From Diplosphaera chodatii (lineage: Eukaryota; Chlorophyta; Trebouxiophyceae; Prasiolales; Stichococcaceae): a stretch of 64,000 bases of DNA. The position numbers and the translations under genes are program-made. Positions 31,775 to 43,155 of this stretch are shown here, piece after piece. The number at the start of each line of letters is the position of its first letter. Positions within the stretch are counted from its first letter, which is position 1. The notes below the pieces were generated by a model. It did not search any database. It was given only the letters and a program-made list of their open reading frames with translations, and had not been told where the DNA came from. The stretch covers positions 2,232,001 to 2,296,000 of the forward strand of contig JAALGY010000033.1 in the NCBI GenBank assembly GCA_032358165.1. Reading direction: 5' to 3'.

Positions 31775-34700
31775 ATGCCGGCCTACGCTGGCGACTCCAG
31801 CAGCAGCGGCTGGGGCGAGCTTCTGGCAGTGCCAGTGCACCAGGGTGCTGATGAGCAGGTGTGATACGCAACGGAGCGCATGCGATCGTATCATCTGATC
31901 CCTTGTCAATGGCTTCACAACGCCGCAGCATGGTGGTTTGCATTGTCAGACTGACTACAGTAGATTGGCAGCAATTGTGTATTACGTGCAGATCACGTCA
32001 CTCGAGTGCGACGCTGCCCACGAGCTGATATGGGCTGGCACAGAGAGCGGCGGCGTCTACGCACTGCAGTGCCCAGAGTTGAAGCGCTACTCATGTTTCA
32101 GGTCTGGGCAGCACAAGAGATGTGAATTGCACAACTGATTTGCGGGCTGGCAAACCCGATCATCGCATTATCCTCATCATTGCAGGGCACATGATGGGCG
32201 CATCGATGATCTTCTAGCCTTTCCGGATGGCGGCACAGTCTCCTTGTCAGCTGCGCATCTCAAGCTTCACGGCCCTGGAGGCGTGCTGCGGGCCAGCATT
32301 GCCGCGGAAGAGGTCAGCATTCCTGCACAACCTTGGCATCCTGTTTGGGGAATGAAGCAGCAAAGTCAGCAGAGTGGAGTGCTGATGTAGCATTGCATCG
32401 CCATTCAGGATGCCGCGATGCTGGCGCACGCCCTCGAGCCGGGGGCTTCGACTCGTGTGGTTGTGGGATGTCAGGGCGGCACGCTCAACGTGCTTGACCT
32501 GGCCAATAGCCGCAGGGTTTCCCAGGTCTGTCGCGCAGGAGTGCTCTCCCAGCAAGTGCCTGGAAAGTAGGTACAGCAGACCGCATAACTTCTGATTGTC
32601 AGGAGTTTGACTCACTGTCGTGAGCAAACTTCGCAGGCAGCCGTGCAAGGGGAGCCGATCATTCTGCGTGCACCTGTTGCACGTGGCCTCATGGCGGCAG
32701 GCTTGGAGGATGGCGCATTTGCCCTGCTGGACCCCCGTGCAGGCTACAAGGTGGGCCTGTGCAGACGTCACCCGACTGGACGATGCCAGCGGACACTCCG
32801 CGCAGTTGATGCAAGTAGACCAGTTACCCGCCAACGACTAGCTGCTCTGCCTGCAGCTGCAACATTCCACTGCGGCGCACTCGGCAGGCTTGATTGCGAT
32901 GGACGCGAAGGCAGATCTTGTTGCCACAGCCGGCTATGGCACACGGCAGGGGACAGTTGTGGCTGAGACGCATGTCAAGGTGGGTGCCAGCAGTGCTCGC
33001 ACATCGTCACCGGCATCTCCAGGAATGGCAGCCCAAACGATTGCCTTTGCTACTGCAACACATACAACTCATGGTGCGCCAGGTGTATGATGTCCGCATG
33101 GCGGCGCGCCTACTGACGCTGCTGCCCTTCAGCGCTGGGCCGGCAATGCTACGTTTCCACCCAGCCTTCTCTGGCACGCTGCTGCTGGCTTCAGCCTCTG
33201 GCATCTTCAGCTTAGCTGACGCGCAGGGCAGCTCCCAGTATGCTCAGACCTACCAGGTTTGCACAACATTGCAAGCGAATGCCGTGTCTGGAAGAGTGCC
33301 TGCATGCATTGCCTTCCGCTGATGATCTGCAACGCTCGCGCGCAGGTGGACCTGGCAGGTGATACCATGGTGGCTTGCAGCATGGCTTCCACGGGGGAGG
33401 CGCTCGCCTTCGGTGGCAGCGGCGGATATGTGCACCTCTGGGCGCTCTCACACCAACCCCGCATCAACTCGTACTCTGAGGTTTGTGACGACAGTTGTGC
33501 CGTCCGCCATATGTTCCACGTCAGCCCATATGTCAGAGGTGAAACCTTTGTTTGCCGCCACATGCAGCCTCTGGAAGTACCTTCAGCTATGCCGCAGCCA
33601 GCGGTGCGGTTGACGGAACGCGACTCCTTCAGCCTGGCAGAGACACACTACCCTGACGAGGTCTGTATCATCCACCGTATTGCCCTACTGTTGCACATTG
33701 GGAGCAGCAGGTGGCTTAAATTGTGTTGCAGCTGACATGCCTCTGCACCATCTCAGGGCCAGCTGCTGTCGGACTTCGACCCAAAGGAGCAGTGTTCAGT
33801 GGGCGCCCCGCCGCGTGTCGTGGACCCGGCGCTGCTGTCCAGCAGCCGGCGGGCTGACTTTGTGACGTACATCCCCAACCCGCATTACCGGAAGGGCGCG
33901 CCGTTCGGTGCGGCGACCCGTGCGGTGGCGGCGCAGCGGGCGGCGCGCCTGCGACTCGCCAGCGACCGCCCGGACAGGTGCCCCTGCAGCACGCTGTCCT
34001 TGCCCCTGTACTCCCTGTAAACCCTGTAGTGCAGGCTGCCTCCCTACCACCCTGACAGTGCCAGCTCAACATGTGCAGACCAGCATTCCATGTATCTTCA
34101 GAGTGCAGCGTGCTACTCAGCTTTAGGACCAGGCGGCTGGGGCAGAGGCTGCCTCCTGTGTCGACCCTTGTGCCATGTGCACATGCCTGCAGTGCGGCGG
34201 CGCGAGCTGAGCGGAGGGCGCAGCGGGCAGCAAAGGGCGGCGTGCTGCTGCCGGGGGCGTACCAGTATGCCCGCATCAAGCAGCAGGCGGGCACGCGCTT
34301 CGAGGCGTTCGACTTCTCGGCGCACAACGCCACCCGCTTCGGCGGCCTCGAGAACGACCTCGCCAACTGCTACACGAATGCCCTGTGGCAGGTCCTCTAC
34401 TTCACCCCGCAGCTCAGGTGGCAATCGTGCCCGTGGCTGTCGCACCATTGCTGCAGCGCCTCGCACCCTCGTGCCCGCTTCAGCAAGCCACCCGAGTTGC
34501 GCTCTGATGTGCAGGGATGCAATGCTGCGGCATGCTGTTGAGGTGGACAGGGAGTTCTGCCTGTCCTGCGAGCTGGGCTTCCTGTTCCGAATGCTGTATG
34601 CTGCCAAGGGACAGGCGTGCCAGGTGGGTTGCAAGCCATGTGGCAATTTGCACATAGCCATGTTCACTGTATGAAGGGCCACAACCAGCTGCTTGTGGCT

Positions 34701-37700
34701 GCCATGTGTGTGAGGGCAGGGCCCACCGCCATGCGCTGCAGGCCAGCAACCTGCTGCGTGCGCTGAAGCAGAACAGGGAGGCAAGCGCGCTGGGCCTGCT
34801 CGAGGTAGCATCGCTCCCCACTGCTTCAGACGCAGCCCGCCTCATGCATCCAGTTCGTGTTCTCAACACAAACTGAAAAGCGGTGTGCGAACCCCCTGAT
34901 GAAGCAGCCCGCTGGCGCAGGGGCACCTGCAGCGGGGTGCCGGGACGGCGGATGCGCTGGTGGACCTGTCGAAGGACACCTCGCTGCGGCGCCGCATCCA
35001 GTCGCTGCAGCGCTTCCTGCTGCAGCAGCTGCACCGGGAGGCGGCGCCGCCAGGTCACCTCCCGGCATGGCTCGTCCAGCGGAACATGTCATAATGCAGT
35101 ATGCACAGCTGTGTCGTTGCATAGTCTGAAATTTGCCATACGTACTGACGAGATGCACTGCTGGGTGCAGTGCCGGAAGGGGAGCCGACACATGCCTCTG
35201 CAGATGTGCGGACTGTGGCGGCAGACGGCAGCGGCAGCACTGCGGTGGATGCCCTGTTCGGGATGGGGGTGCGGCAGCGGACGGTGACGGTGTCGGGGAC
35301 GCGCGCCGAGCGCACCCAGGACACGCGGACCTTCCAGGTGGCCGTCACCCTTGCACGTGTGTGTCACGCCCCCCAGAAAACCTCATAGCCCTGGCAGGAC
35401 CACCCTGTACATGTATGTTGAAAAGCATGGTGTCCAAGAGCTCAGCCCTGGCGCCTGCAGGTGGAGCTGCGGCAGCTGCAGCAGCAGCAGGATGCCAGCA
35501 GCAGGTCGGCGCCGGCGTCGCCCGCGCGCCCGGGCAGCGCACCCGCCGCCAGCAGCGCCCTTGACCGGTGAGCGCTGCGCCAGCCTGACACACCTGCGCA
35601 GCATGGCAAGTTGTGCTGACAAACGAGTTTTGCAGGTACAGTCGACAGGTTTTTCCCGGCCGTCTGCCCACTGCAACATAAGACGCTTGCACCACCTGCT
35701 GCAGGGGCAATGCAGCTTTGCAAAGCGAGGCGCCCACGTTCGCGCAGCTGCTGGCGGACAGCTTGCGTGGTGACGGCAGCACGCAGCGCGGCTGGTTTGA
35801 TGACGAGCGCCGCTACCAGCTGCTGCAGCAGAGCCGCTGCCCCACCGCCCTGCCACAGGTGCACAGCAATTGCCGAACTGCCGAACACACGCTGCCCTGC
35901 ACTGTCGGGCTGCACCTTCAAAGCACCACATCAGCCTCTTGTTTCACAACTCGTGACCGCGGCAGGTCATGGTGGTCAGCTGCGGCATGCCAGCTGGCGG
36001 GCCGCTGTGGTGGCAGGCGCCCCCAGACAGCAGCGCCATCCCCTGGGCGCTGGCCATCGAGACAGACCCTGATGACGCCAAGGTAACAGCATGAAGTTTC
36101 AAAATATGCCCGTGACTGCAGTCATGCAAGCGATGTTGGCATCCCTGGAACAAAACCGTCTGCCACTCGGCTCAAGTGCTGACATTCCCCTTCCGGCACA
36201 CAGCTTTCGTGGATGTGCAGATCGATGTCAGGGAGGGCGACTCCGCAGAGCAGCTGCTTGAGGCGCTCAGCGGGCCTTTGGGCAAGCAGCGGGCAGTGTA
36301 CGAGCTGACGGCGGTGATCGCACACGTCCGAGATGAGGACGAGCCGCCCGGCGACCCCGCCACAGCGGACGGCCACCTGCTGGCGCACATCAAGGCGCGC
36401 CACGGCACCCTGCAACGGCTTTGACGAGTGCATCAAGACGAGTGCAATCTGCTGCACCATGATGGTGGGCAACACGCTGGCAACATGCAATCGCGCAGCG
36501 CTGACACTGCAGCGGTGCTGTGCAGGTGCTGCCGGCGTATCTGGATGCAGACCGGGGGGTCGCGCAGTCCCCCGCGCCGCCGTCTCCGGGCCAGTCGCCG
36601 TGGCCCCGCCGAGGCGGCCCGGCCGCGGTGAACCTCAGGCCCGCCCTGGACCGCGCTGCCGGCGCCGCGCCAGGCGCCTCAGCGGCTGCCGAGGACAGCA
36701 CCGCAGACCAGGGCTCCCCAGCCGAGCAAGCAGCGGGTGGGCCCTATGCAGAGGCAGCGGGCACCAATGACGCGGAACCTGGGCGGTCATCACCAGCTGC
36801 GGATGACGCAGGTACTACAACGAGCCAGCTCGGTTGGTCTCGAGAAGGAGCCTGTTGTGACATGCGGTAAGCAGCTGAGCGCTGCATGGTCAAAGCAGCG
36901 TACTCTACGAAAGCCCCGCTGACCCTGCTCCTGCAGGCAGTGGCGAGCAGGCGCCACCCACGACGCCAGCGCAGCAGATACGGCGGCATTCCTCGCTTGC
37001 CGCGGCTGTGGGCGGCCTGTCGGTGTCCACGCTGCGCACCGCCAGCAGCAGCAACCCGCACCTGGCGCAGCCGTCGGCGCAGTGGATGCTGTTCAACGAC
37101 TTTGTCATCCGGGAGACGCTGCCGGCGGAGGTGCAGGCGACGTATGCCGGCCAGAAGACGCCCTGCATGCTGTACTACACCCGGGTGCGCTGCATCTGTG
37201 TGCACCTCAGCGCCATGTATGAAGCCTGCCGTACTGCCGAGCATGTGAAACATAGCAGCTCATTAAGTGTGACGATGCTCTCGCTGCTGCAAGTTTCCTC
37301 CTATTCAAGATCCTAAGGCTATGCCATTCCTGCCGCAGGTAGATGCAGCGGAGGCAGCGGCGGCGCGGCCTGTGGCGGCGCCGCCCCCAGTGCTGACCTT
37401 TGATGCCTTCCGGGAGCTGTGCCTGGCACCACCCCTACAGGTTGGTGCGTTTTGGCAAAAATTCCAATACAGTTTAAACTTAAACCCAGCACACATCCAA
37501 ATTGCATACTTGAGCCCTGCAAATGGAATGAATGGATGTATTGCTGCAGGGGCCCAGCGCGCCTGTGGAGCGCAACTTCACGGTGCTGGGGGAGGACGAG
37601 GCGCCGCGCCCCGGCACAGTGTTCGGCATCGACGCGGAGTTTGTGGCGCTGACGCAGGCCGATAAAGTGTTGCAGGGGTGCGTCATGCCGGCCGCCATCT

Positions 37701-38851
37701 GACCGGTCTTGACTGTATCGCAGTGTAGGCTGCAATGCACAAGGCTTCACCGTTGAGCAGCTGCCGGTGGAGAGCTTGGGCCTTGGGCCAGCACCCTGCC
37801 AAGGCGGATGTTGATGCCGGGAAGCTGTGCCAGTGCCTGTCGACACACTGCAGCGGCACGGGGGTGGGGGCGCGGGCAGCGCGGTTGGGCCTGGGCCGCG
37901 TGAGCGTGGTGCGGGGCGAGGGCCGCCTCGCCGGCACCCCCTGCATCGACGACACCATCCGCAGCCTGGAGCCCGTGGCCGACCACCTGACCCGCTACTC
38001 TGGCCTGGTGCGGGGCCACCCGCAGCCAGTCCATGCAACGCCCCTGCGGTCGTCTGTTTTGGGGGCCTTTCCCACGTGGCCGTGTTTGCATCATAAACTA
38101 CACCGACTGCACAGTCACGCAACTTCAACGTCCCTTCACAGCCCAGCTTGCTGCTGTGCTGACTGCAGGTGGCGGGCGACCTGGACCCGCTGCAGTCGCG
38201 GCGATACCTGACAACAGGGAAGCAGACATACCTGAAGCTGCGCCACCTGGTGGACAGCGGCTGCCTGCTGGTGGGCCACGGCCTGAAAAAGGACTTCCGC
38301 ATGATCAACATCGTGGTCCCGCCCGAGCAGGTGACGAGAGGCTTTCTTACTGTGGTAGCACTGTGGTAGTAGGCAGCTGGCACAGCGCTGACACCTCCGA
38401 AGGTGTGGATCCGTTCAACAGGCAATGATGACATGGGACATCATGGTGCAGGTGGTGGACACAGTCGAGCTCTTCAGCTTCAAGCGGCAGCGGAAGCTGA
38501 GCCTTCGCTTCCTGGCAGCATTCCTGCTGCGCATCGACATCCAGCAGCAGGTGCGGGGTCCTGACATCGCACAGCTCCTGCAGCGCTTGCTTCATTAGGC
38601 AGGGGGCAAATGTGTGCAGAACACCATCAAGAACAGACCCCAGGAGTCAGGCCTGGCGACTCTTGTGCTGCCAGGCGCACGATTCGATCGAGGACGCCCG
38701 CACGGCGCTTGCGCTGCGGGGCGCCTACCAGCGGCTGGCGGCGGCGGGCCCCGACAGCCTCCGCGCCGGGGTGGCCCGCATGTACGACTGGGGCAACGCC
38801 ATGGGTTGGGAACCAGCGGCCTGGCCGCAGCCGCCGCCCGACTTGGATTGA
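31775..38851 (+). CDS. PAN2: PAN2, catalytic subunit of the PAN2-PAN3 deadenylase
   Basis: Shortens mRNA poly(A) tails in the cytoplasm together with PAN3. ATG 31775 begins [20 protein letters not shown], and the 28-codon exon splices at 31858 to 31992 ([20 protein letters not shown]). WD40 blades follow to about 33480 ([36 protein letters not shown]). After a linker with [12 protein letters not shown] comes the ubiquitin-hydrolase-like domain: [20 protein letters not shown] (about 34330), [18 protein letters not shown] with GHLLAHIK (about 36300-36390), and [10 protein letters not shown] (about 37080). The C-terminal RNase has the DEDDh residues: [13 protein letters not shown] (about 37615), [15 protein letters not shown] (about 38270) and [12 protein letters not shown] (about 38680). 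TGA/TAG stop at 38849-38851. Length and domain order are those of full-length PAN2. The Cys and His in the middle domain are unusual (see findings). Confidence 0.93.
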
Positions 38852-39283
38852 CCGTAACCACGGCCTCGGTGTGGCTGCCATGGTCCTCACACACCACGGA
38901 CTGCCGCTAGCTGTGCTTTGCCGCAGCTCTGGCGCTCGATCACTGTGGGTACAACAGCAATCTAGCCTAAAGGTTGGCTGTGGAACCTTTTGCTGCAACT
39001 CGGTGAACAATGCTGCTGTATATTGGGTGCAGTAACACAGGTGTCTGGGCACAAATATGATCTTCCATATGTTACACGTTGAGCTCAAACCCTTTAGCCG
39101 TTCGTTGTGTGGCATCCTATTCCCTCGCTCAAGCGCGTGTCACCCGAGTATCAACACCCCTTGATTGATTCGTTTAGGGTTTGTGACGACGGCCAGATAA
39201 GTTTCATCCGATTTGCGCGCGCGTCACTTGCTCATCGGCGCCTGCAAGTCAACAGAAACAAGCACCTGACATACGTTGCCAAC
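38852..39283. other. Intergenic region PAN2 / CHLP
   Basis: PAN2 3' flank and CHLP promoter. The telo-box at 39173-39182 is listed separately; nothing else recognised. Confidence 0.45.
39173..39182. promoter_or_regulatory. Telo-box upstream of CHLP
   Basis: TTTAGGGTTT (AAACCCTAAA on the other strand), about 100 bases before the CHLP start codon. This matches the plant telo-box element usually found close to the transcription start. Confidence 0.55.
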
Positions 39284-42200
39284 ATGGCACACTGTGGTGC
39301 ACTGCTGGGCGGCGCACACGCCGGCACGATGCAGGCCGGGCGCTCAAGTGTGCATGCACCGGTTGCGCAGCACGCAGCACCGCGCTGCAGCCACAGGGCC
39401 TCGGCCTTCGTGGGTCAGAGCATCGCACACTCCAGCAGCCGCAGCAGCAGCGCGCGCCCCGATCGCGCCTCAGCTCTGCAGGTCCGCCAATGTTACGTCG
39501 CAACTTGCAAGCTTGCAACCAGATCAACGTATTGGCATGGCGCTGCGTTTGTGTGCATAGTGACAAGTGCATATCGCCTCGGCACCAATCCTGCAATGTG
39601 CATGCTGTCACAACGCCAGAAGCACCTTGCCAGGGTAATGCATCACCATGCAGCCACAACAGAAGTTCCTCGTGACACACTGGCTGCCTGCAAATGCGCA
39701 GGTGTTTGCCGTACGAGATGGCGCGCCACTCGACAGGCCGCTCAGGGCCGCAGTCATCGGCGGCGGCCCCGCTGGCGCCTGCACAGCCGAGACCCTGGCA
39801 AAGGGCGGCATTGAGACCTACCTCATCGAGCGCAAGCTCGACAACTGCAAGGTGGCTGCCCCCTTTGCACGGGAATATCTGCTTATGCTCAAAGATCGTC
39901 AGCTGGTCGTGACTGCAGCTGTGCTTACATGCTGTGCACTCGCTTTGTCCGCTCAGCCCAGTCGATGTGTGCATGTGGATGAGGTGCTCTTTCCGATTGT
40001 CATAGTACTCAGCACACTCCCACAGCCCAAGTGCTCAGCACCTGACCGACTTGCTTGCGTTGCGCAGCCGTGCGGCGGCGCCATTCCCCTGTGCATGATC
40101 GGCGAGTTCGACCTGCCGATGGAGATCGTGGACCGCAAGGTCACAAAGATGAAGATGATCAGCCCCAGCAACCGCGAGGTGGACGTCGGCAAGACGCTGT
40201 CCGAGCGGGAGTACATCGGCATGTGCCGCCGCGAGGTGGGCCTGCATCCCCCTCTGGATATGTGTTGCTCCTGCTCAAGACCAAAGGCAAACGGCTGGGC
40301 GCTGACTTACTCATTGCACCCCATCACTCAATGTTATAGGCTGGTCACACGCCTCAACGTAACCTTGTACACACTCACAGGTGTTGGATGCGTACCTGCG
40401 GAACCGCGCAAAGGAGAACGGCGCCAAGGTGTACAACGGCCTGTTCCTGCGCTCCAGCCAGAAGGACGGCCCCGAGGGCGCCTTCACCGTCAACTTCAGC
40501 GACTACACAGACGGCGGCAAGGTACGGCTGTGCGATCTCGTCTGCACCAAGACTGTAGCGCACAGAGAATCCCTGCTCTGTAGAGAGTTGTAGCTCACGC
40601 AGATGCACCTGCGCAGGTGGGTAAGAACACCGAGATTGAGGTGGATCTGGTCATCGGCGCTGACGGCGCCAACAGCCGCGTGGCCAAGGAGATCGGCGCC
40701 GGCGAGTACGACTATGCCATCGCCTTCCAGGTGCGTTCATCTTGACTGAGCAGTACACATTGGGAAAGCGCTATGCCTCGACAGACGTGGTCGTTAGCAC
40801 TCATAACCCTTCAACAGGGCCTTTCGAAGCCGTGCTGGGCACTGACAGAGGGGTGGTGTGCGCACACCACAGGAGCGCATCCGCATCCCGGAGGACAAGA
40901 TGGACTACTACAAGGACCTGGCGGAGATGTACGTCGGCGACGACGTGTCGCCCGACTTCTACGGCTGGGTGTTCCCCAAGTACGACCACGTGGCTGTGGG
41001 CACCGGCACCGTCGTCAACAAGCCGGGCATCAAGCAGTACCAGCAGGTGGGTCTGGGCGTCTGACACATGCTGGCAAGGCTGTTATCCCTGGAGCTGTCA
41101 CCCAGCAACTGCCGTGAGCTCTCGCTTGTGGCCAGTTAAAGTGGCCAGTACATGTGATCGGTAGCCACAGCGTCGCCATGTGTAGCTAGCAGCGCCTGTA
41201 GTGGTCATGTCGTGCGGCACCCTCATGAGGGCGGGCCCCCGCTGCGCAGGCGACCCGCGACCGCAGCGCGGTGAAGACGGCGGGCGGCAAGATCATCCGG
41301 GTGGAGGCGCACCCCATCCCGGAGCACCCGCGCCCCAAGCGCGTGCAGGGCCGCGCGGGCCTGGTCGGCGACGCCGCCGGCTACGTCACCAAGTGCTCCG
41401 GTGCGCCGCTGCACCGCTGACACAGCCCGCTGCGCCATGTCAGCAAGCTGCGATGGTTTAGGAGCCGCGTCATTGCAGGCGTCTACTGGACGACACCTTT
41501 GCAGTGTTCAGAGTGTACAGGACGCTGTCATGTTGCTGAGCGCGTGTGTGCTTTCGCGCTGCAGGCGAGGGCATCTACTTTGCGGCCAAGAGCGGCCGCA
41601 TGTGCGCGGAGGCCATCGTGGAGGCCAGCAAGAACGGCAAGGTCATGGTCGGCGAGGATGCCTTCCGCGTGTACCTGGACCGGTGCGCGCCGCACCGTTG
41701 TGTCACTCACGTACTGATGATGAAGCAGGGGACCATGTGGTGTTGGCCTCCGCCAACCTGCACCCTCAGTCTGCTCCTGTGTTGTTCGACTATCGGCACC
41801 CCTGCGGCTGCATCCCTCCTGTGCGTGCGATTGGCCCGAGATGTAGTCCCTCCTGTGCGTGCGATTGGCCCGAGATGTAGTCTGATGTGCTCCTCCATTG
41901 CACCGCGCAGGTTCGACAAGAAGTACTGGGCGACGTACAAGGTGCTGGACATCCTGCAGAAGGTGTTCTACCGCAGCAACCCCGCGCGCGAGGCGTTCGT
42001 GGAGATGTGCGAGAGCGACTACGTGCAGAAGATGACCTTCGACAGCTACCTGTACAAGACCGTGGTCCCCGGCAACCCGCTGGACGACATCAAGCTGCTG
42101 GTGGAGGTGCGCCGCCGCCCCCCTGCACCTCGCCTGACCGGAACCATCTGGCATGGAGCAGACGCCTGTCAGGCGTCAGGTGTCTGCGCTGTTGCTTTGC

Positions 42201-42381
42201 AGCCAGCACCTGGTCGCCGGGGTCCTGTGTGCTCATTGCTAAGGCTGTGGCTGACGAGTGTGTGTTTGTGTCACAGACGGTGGGCTCGCTGCTGCGCGGC
42301 AACGCCCTGCGCAACGCAGCAGCCAAGTCTGTCAGCTTTGGCGCGCGCAGCCAGGTCAACGAGGCGGTCGCTGCTCGGTGA
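39284..42381 (+). CDS. CHLP: Geranylgeranyl diphosphate/geranylgeranyl-chlorophyll reductase, plastid
   Basis: NADPH-dependent flavoenzyme that makes the phytyl chain for chlorophyll, tocopherol and phylloquinone. ATG 39284 starts a Ser/Arg/Ala-rich plastid transit peptide in the first exon. The mature enzyme begins after the second exon boundary with the FAD-binding motif AAVIGGGPAGACTAETLA and LIERKLDNCK (about 39750-39850). Further blocks are PCGGAIPLCMIGEFDLP (about 40070), SPSNREVDVGKTLSEREYIG, VDLVIGADGANSRVAKEIG (about 40640), DFYGWVFPKYDHVAVGTGTV (about 40955), GLVGDAAGYVTKCSGEGIYF spanning an intron (about 41355-41580), and RFDKKYWATYKVLDILQKVF (about 41910). The end VGSLLRGNALRNAAAKSV then TGA 42379-42381 has the usual family layout. 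About ten exons; one intron carries a 34-base tandem duplication. Confidence 0.96.
41813..41880. repeat. 34-base tandem duplication in a CHLP intron
   Basis: Two identical 34-base units, 41813-41846 and 41847-41880, each starting TCCCTCCTGTGCGTGCG and ending GAGATGTAG. They lie between the exon ending VYLDR and the exon starting FDKKYWATY. Confidence 0.9.
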
Positions 42382-43155
42382 GCAGCTGACGAGCAGCGTG
42401 CAGGATACGATAGCATTGGCAGCGGCGCAAAGGAACTCAGTGCCAGAGTTGATCAGCTGCGGAGTTGCACCTGCCATCTTGAGGGTCAACCGCCCTTCGG
42501 CGGCTGCTCCATGTCATGTGGCCTCGAGGGAGAGCGGTTGGACCAGTATCCATATGGTCCTTGATCACCTTCGGTACAGCCCAGCAGCCCGAGCATTGTG
42601 CATGCCAGCTGCCAACGAGGCGCCAGATACTCGAGAAACCGCCTTGGCTGCATAGCTTCTGCCAAGCTTTGTGACGCCTCCCAAGGCATCTGCTTGGCCA
42701 GCACAAACCATCTTCTTCTGGGGTGTCCCAGCCACGTGTAGCAACATCAGGGGGTTGGAGTGACGGGGAGACTTTGTTGGGAGTGTAGCGCAACGGTTGT
42801 TGAGACAAATTGCAATTTGTTATGGCACTTGCTTCAGCTTCATCAGGTCCCTGCAGGACACTGTAAGCAGTTCGACTCGTGACGACCTGGCGGAAGTGCC
42901 GCTGAACATCCTGCTCTGGGTGAACAAAAAGACCAACTGGTCCCAGCAGGCCATTCAGCAGGCAAGGTACAAAGCCCAAGCTGCACGATGTCTGTCGTGC
43001 CCGTGCGGCCTGCGACTACAACCCTCGTCTGAACTACATGGCTGTGCACTGGTATCGCTGCCACTGGCAGACATGGCATACACTCTGCACTCCAGCCAGC
43101 GATGCTGTGCGTCTGTCTGCTGGGCAATGCCCAGGGAGCGCCATGGCTTGCCCAC
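42382..43155. other. Convergent intergenic region CHLP / MET1
   Basis: Both flanking genes end here, yet the gap is nearly 0.8 kb, long for a convergent pair in this window. Frames of up to 180 codons exist on both strands but show no recognisable motif. Possibly long 3' UTRs or an unrecognised non-coding transcript. Confidence 0.4.
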
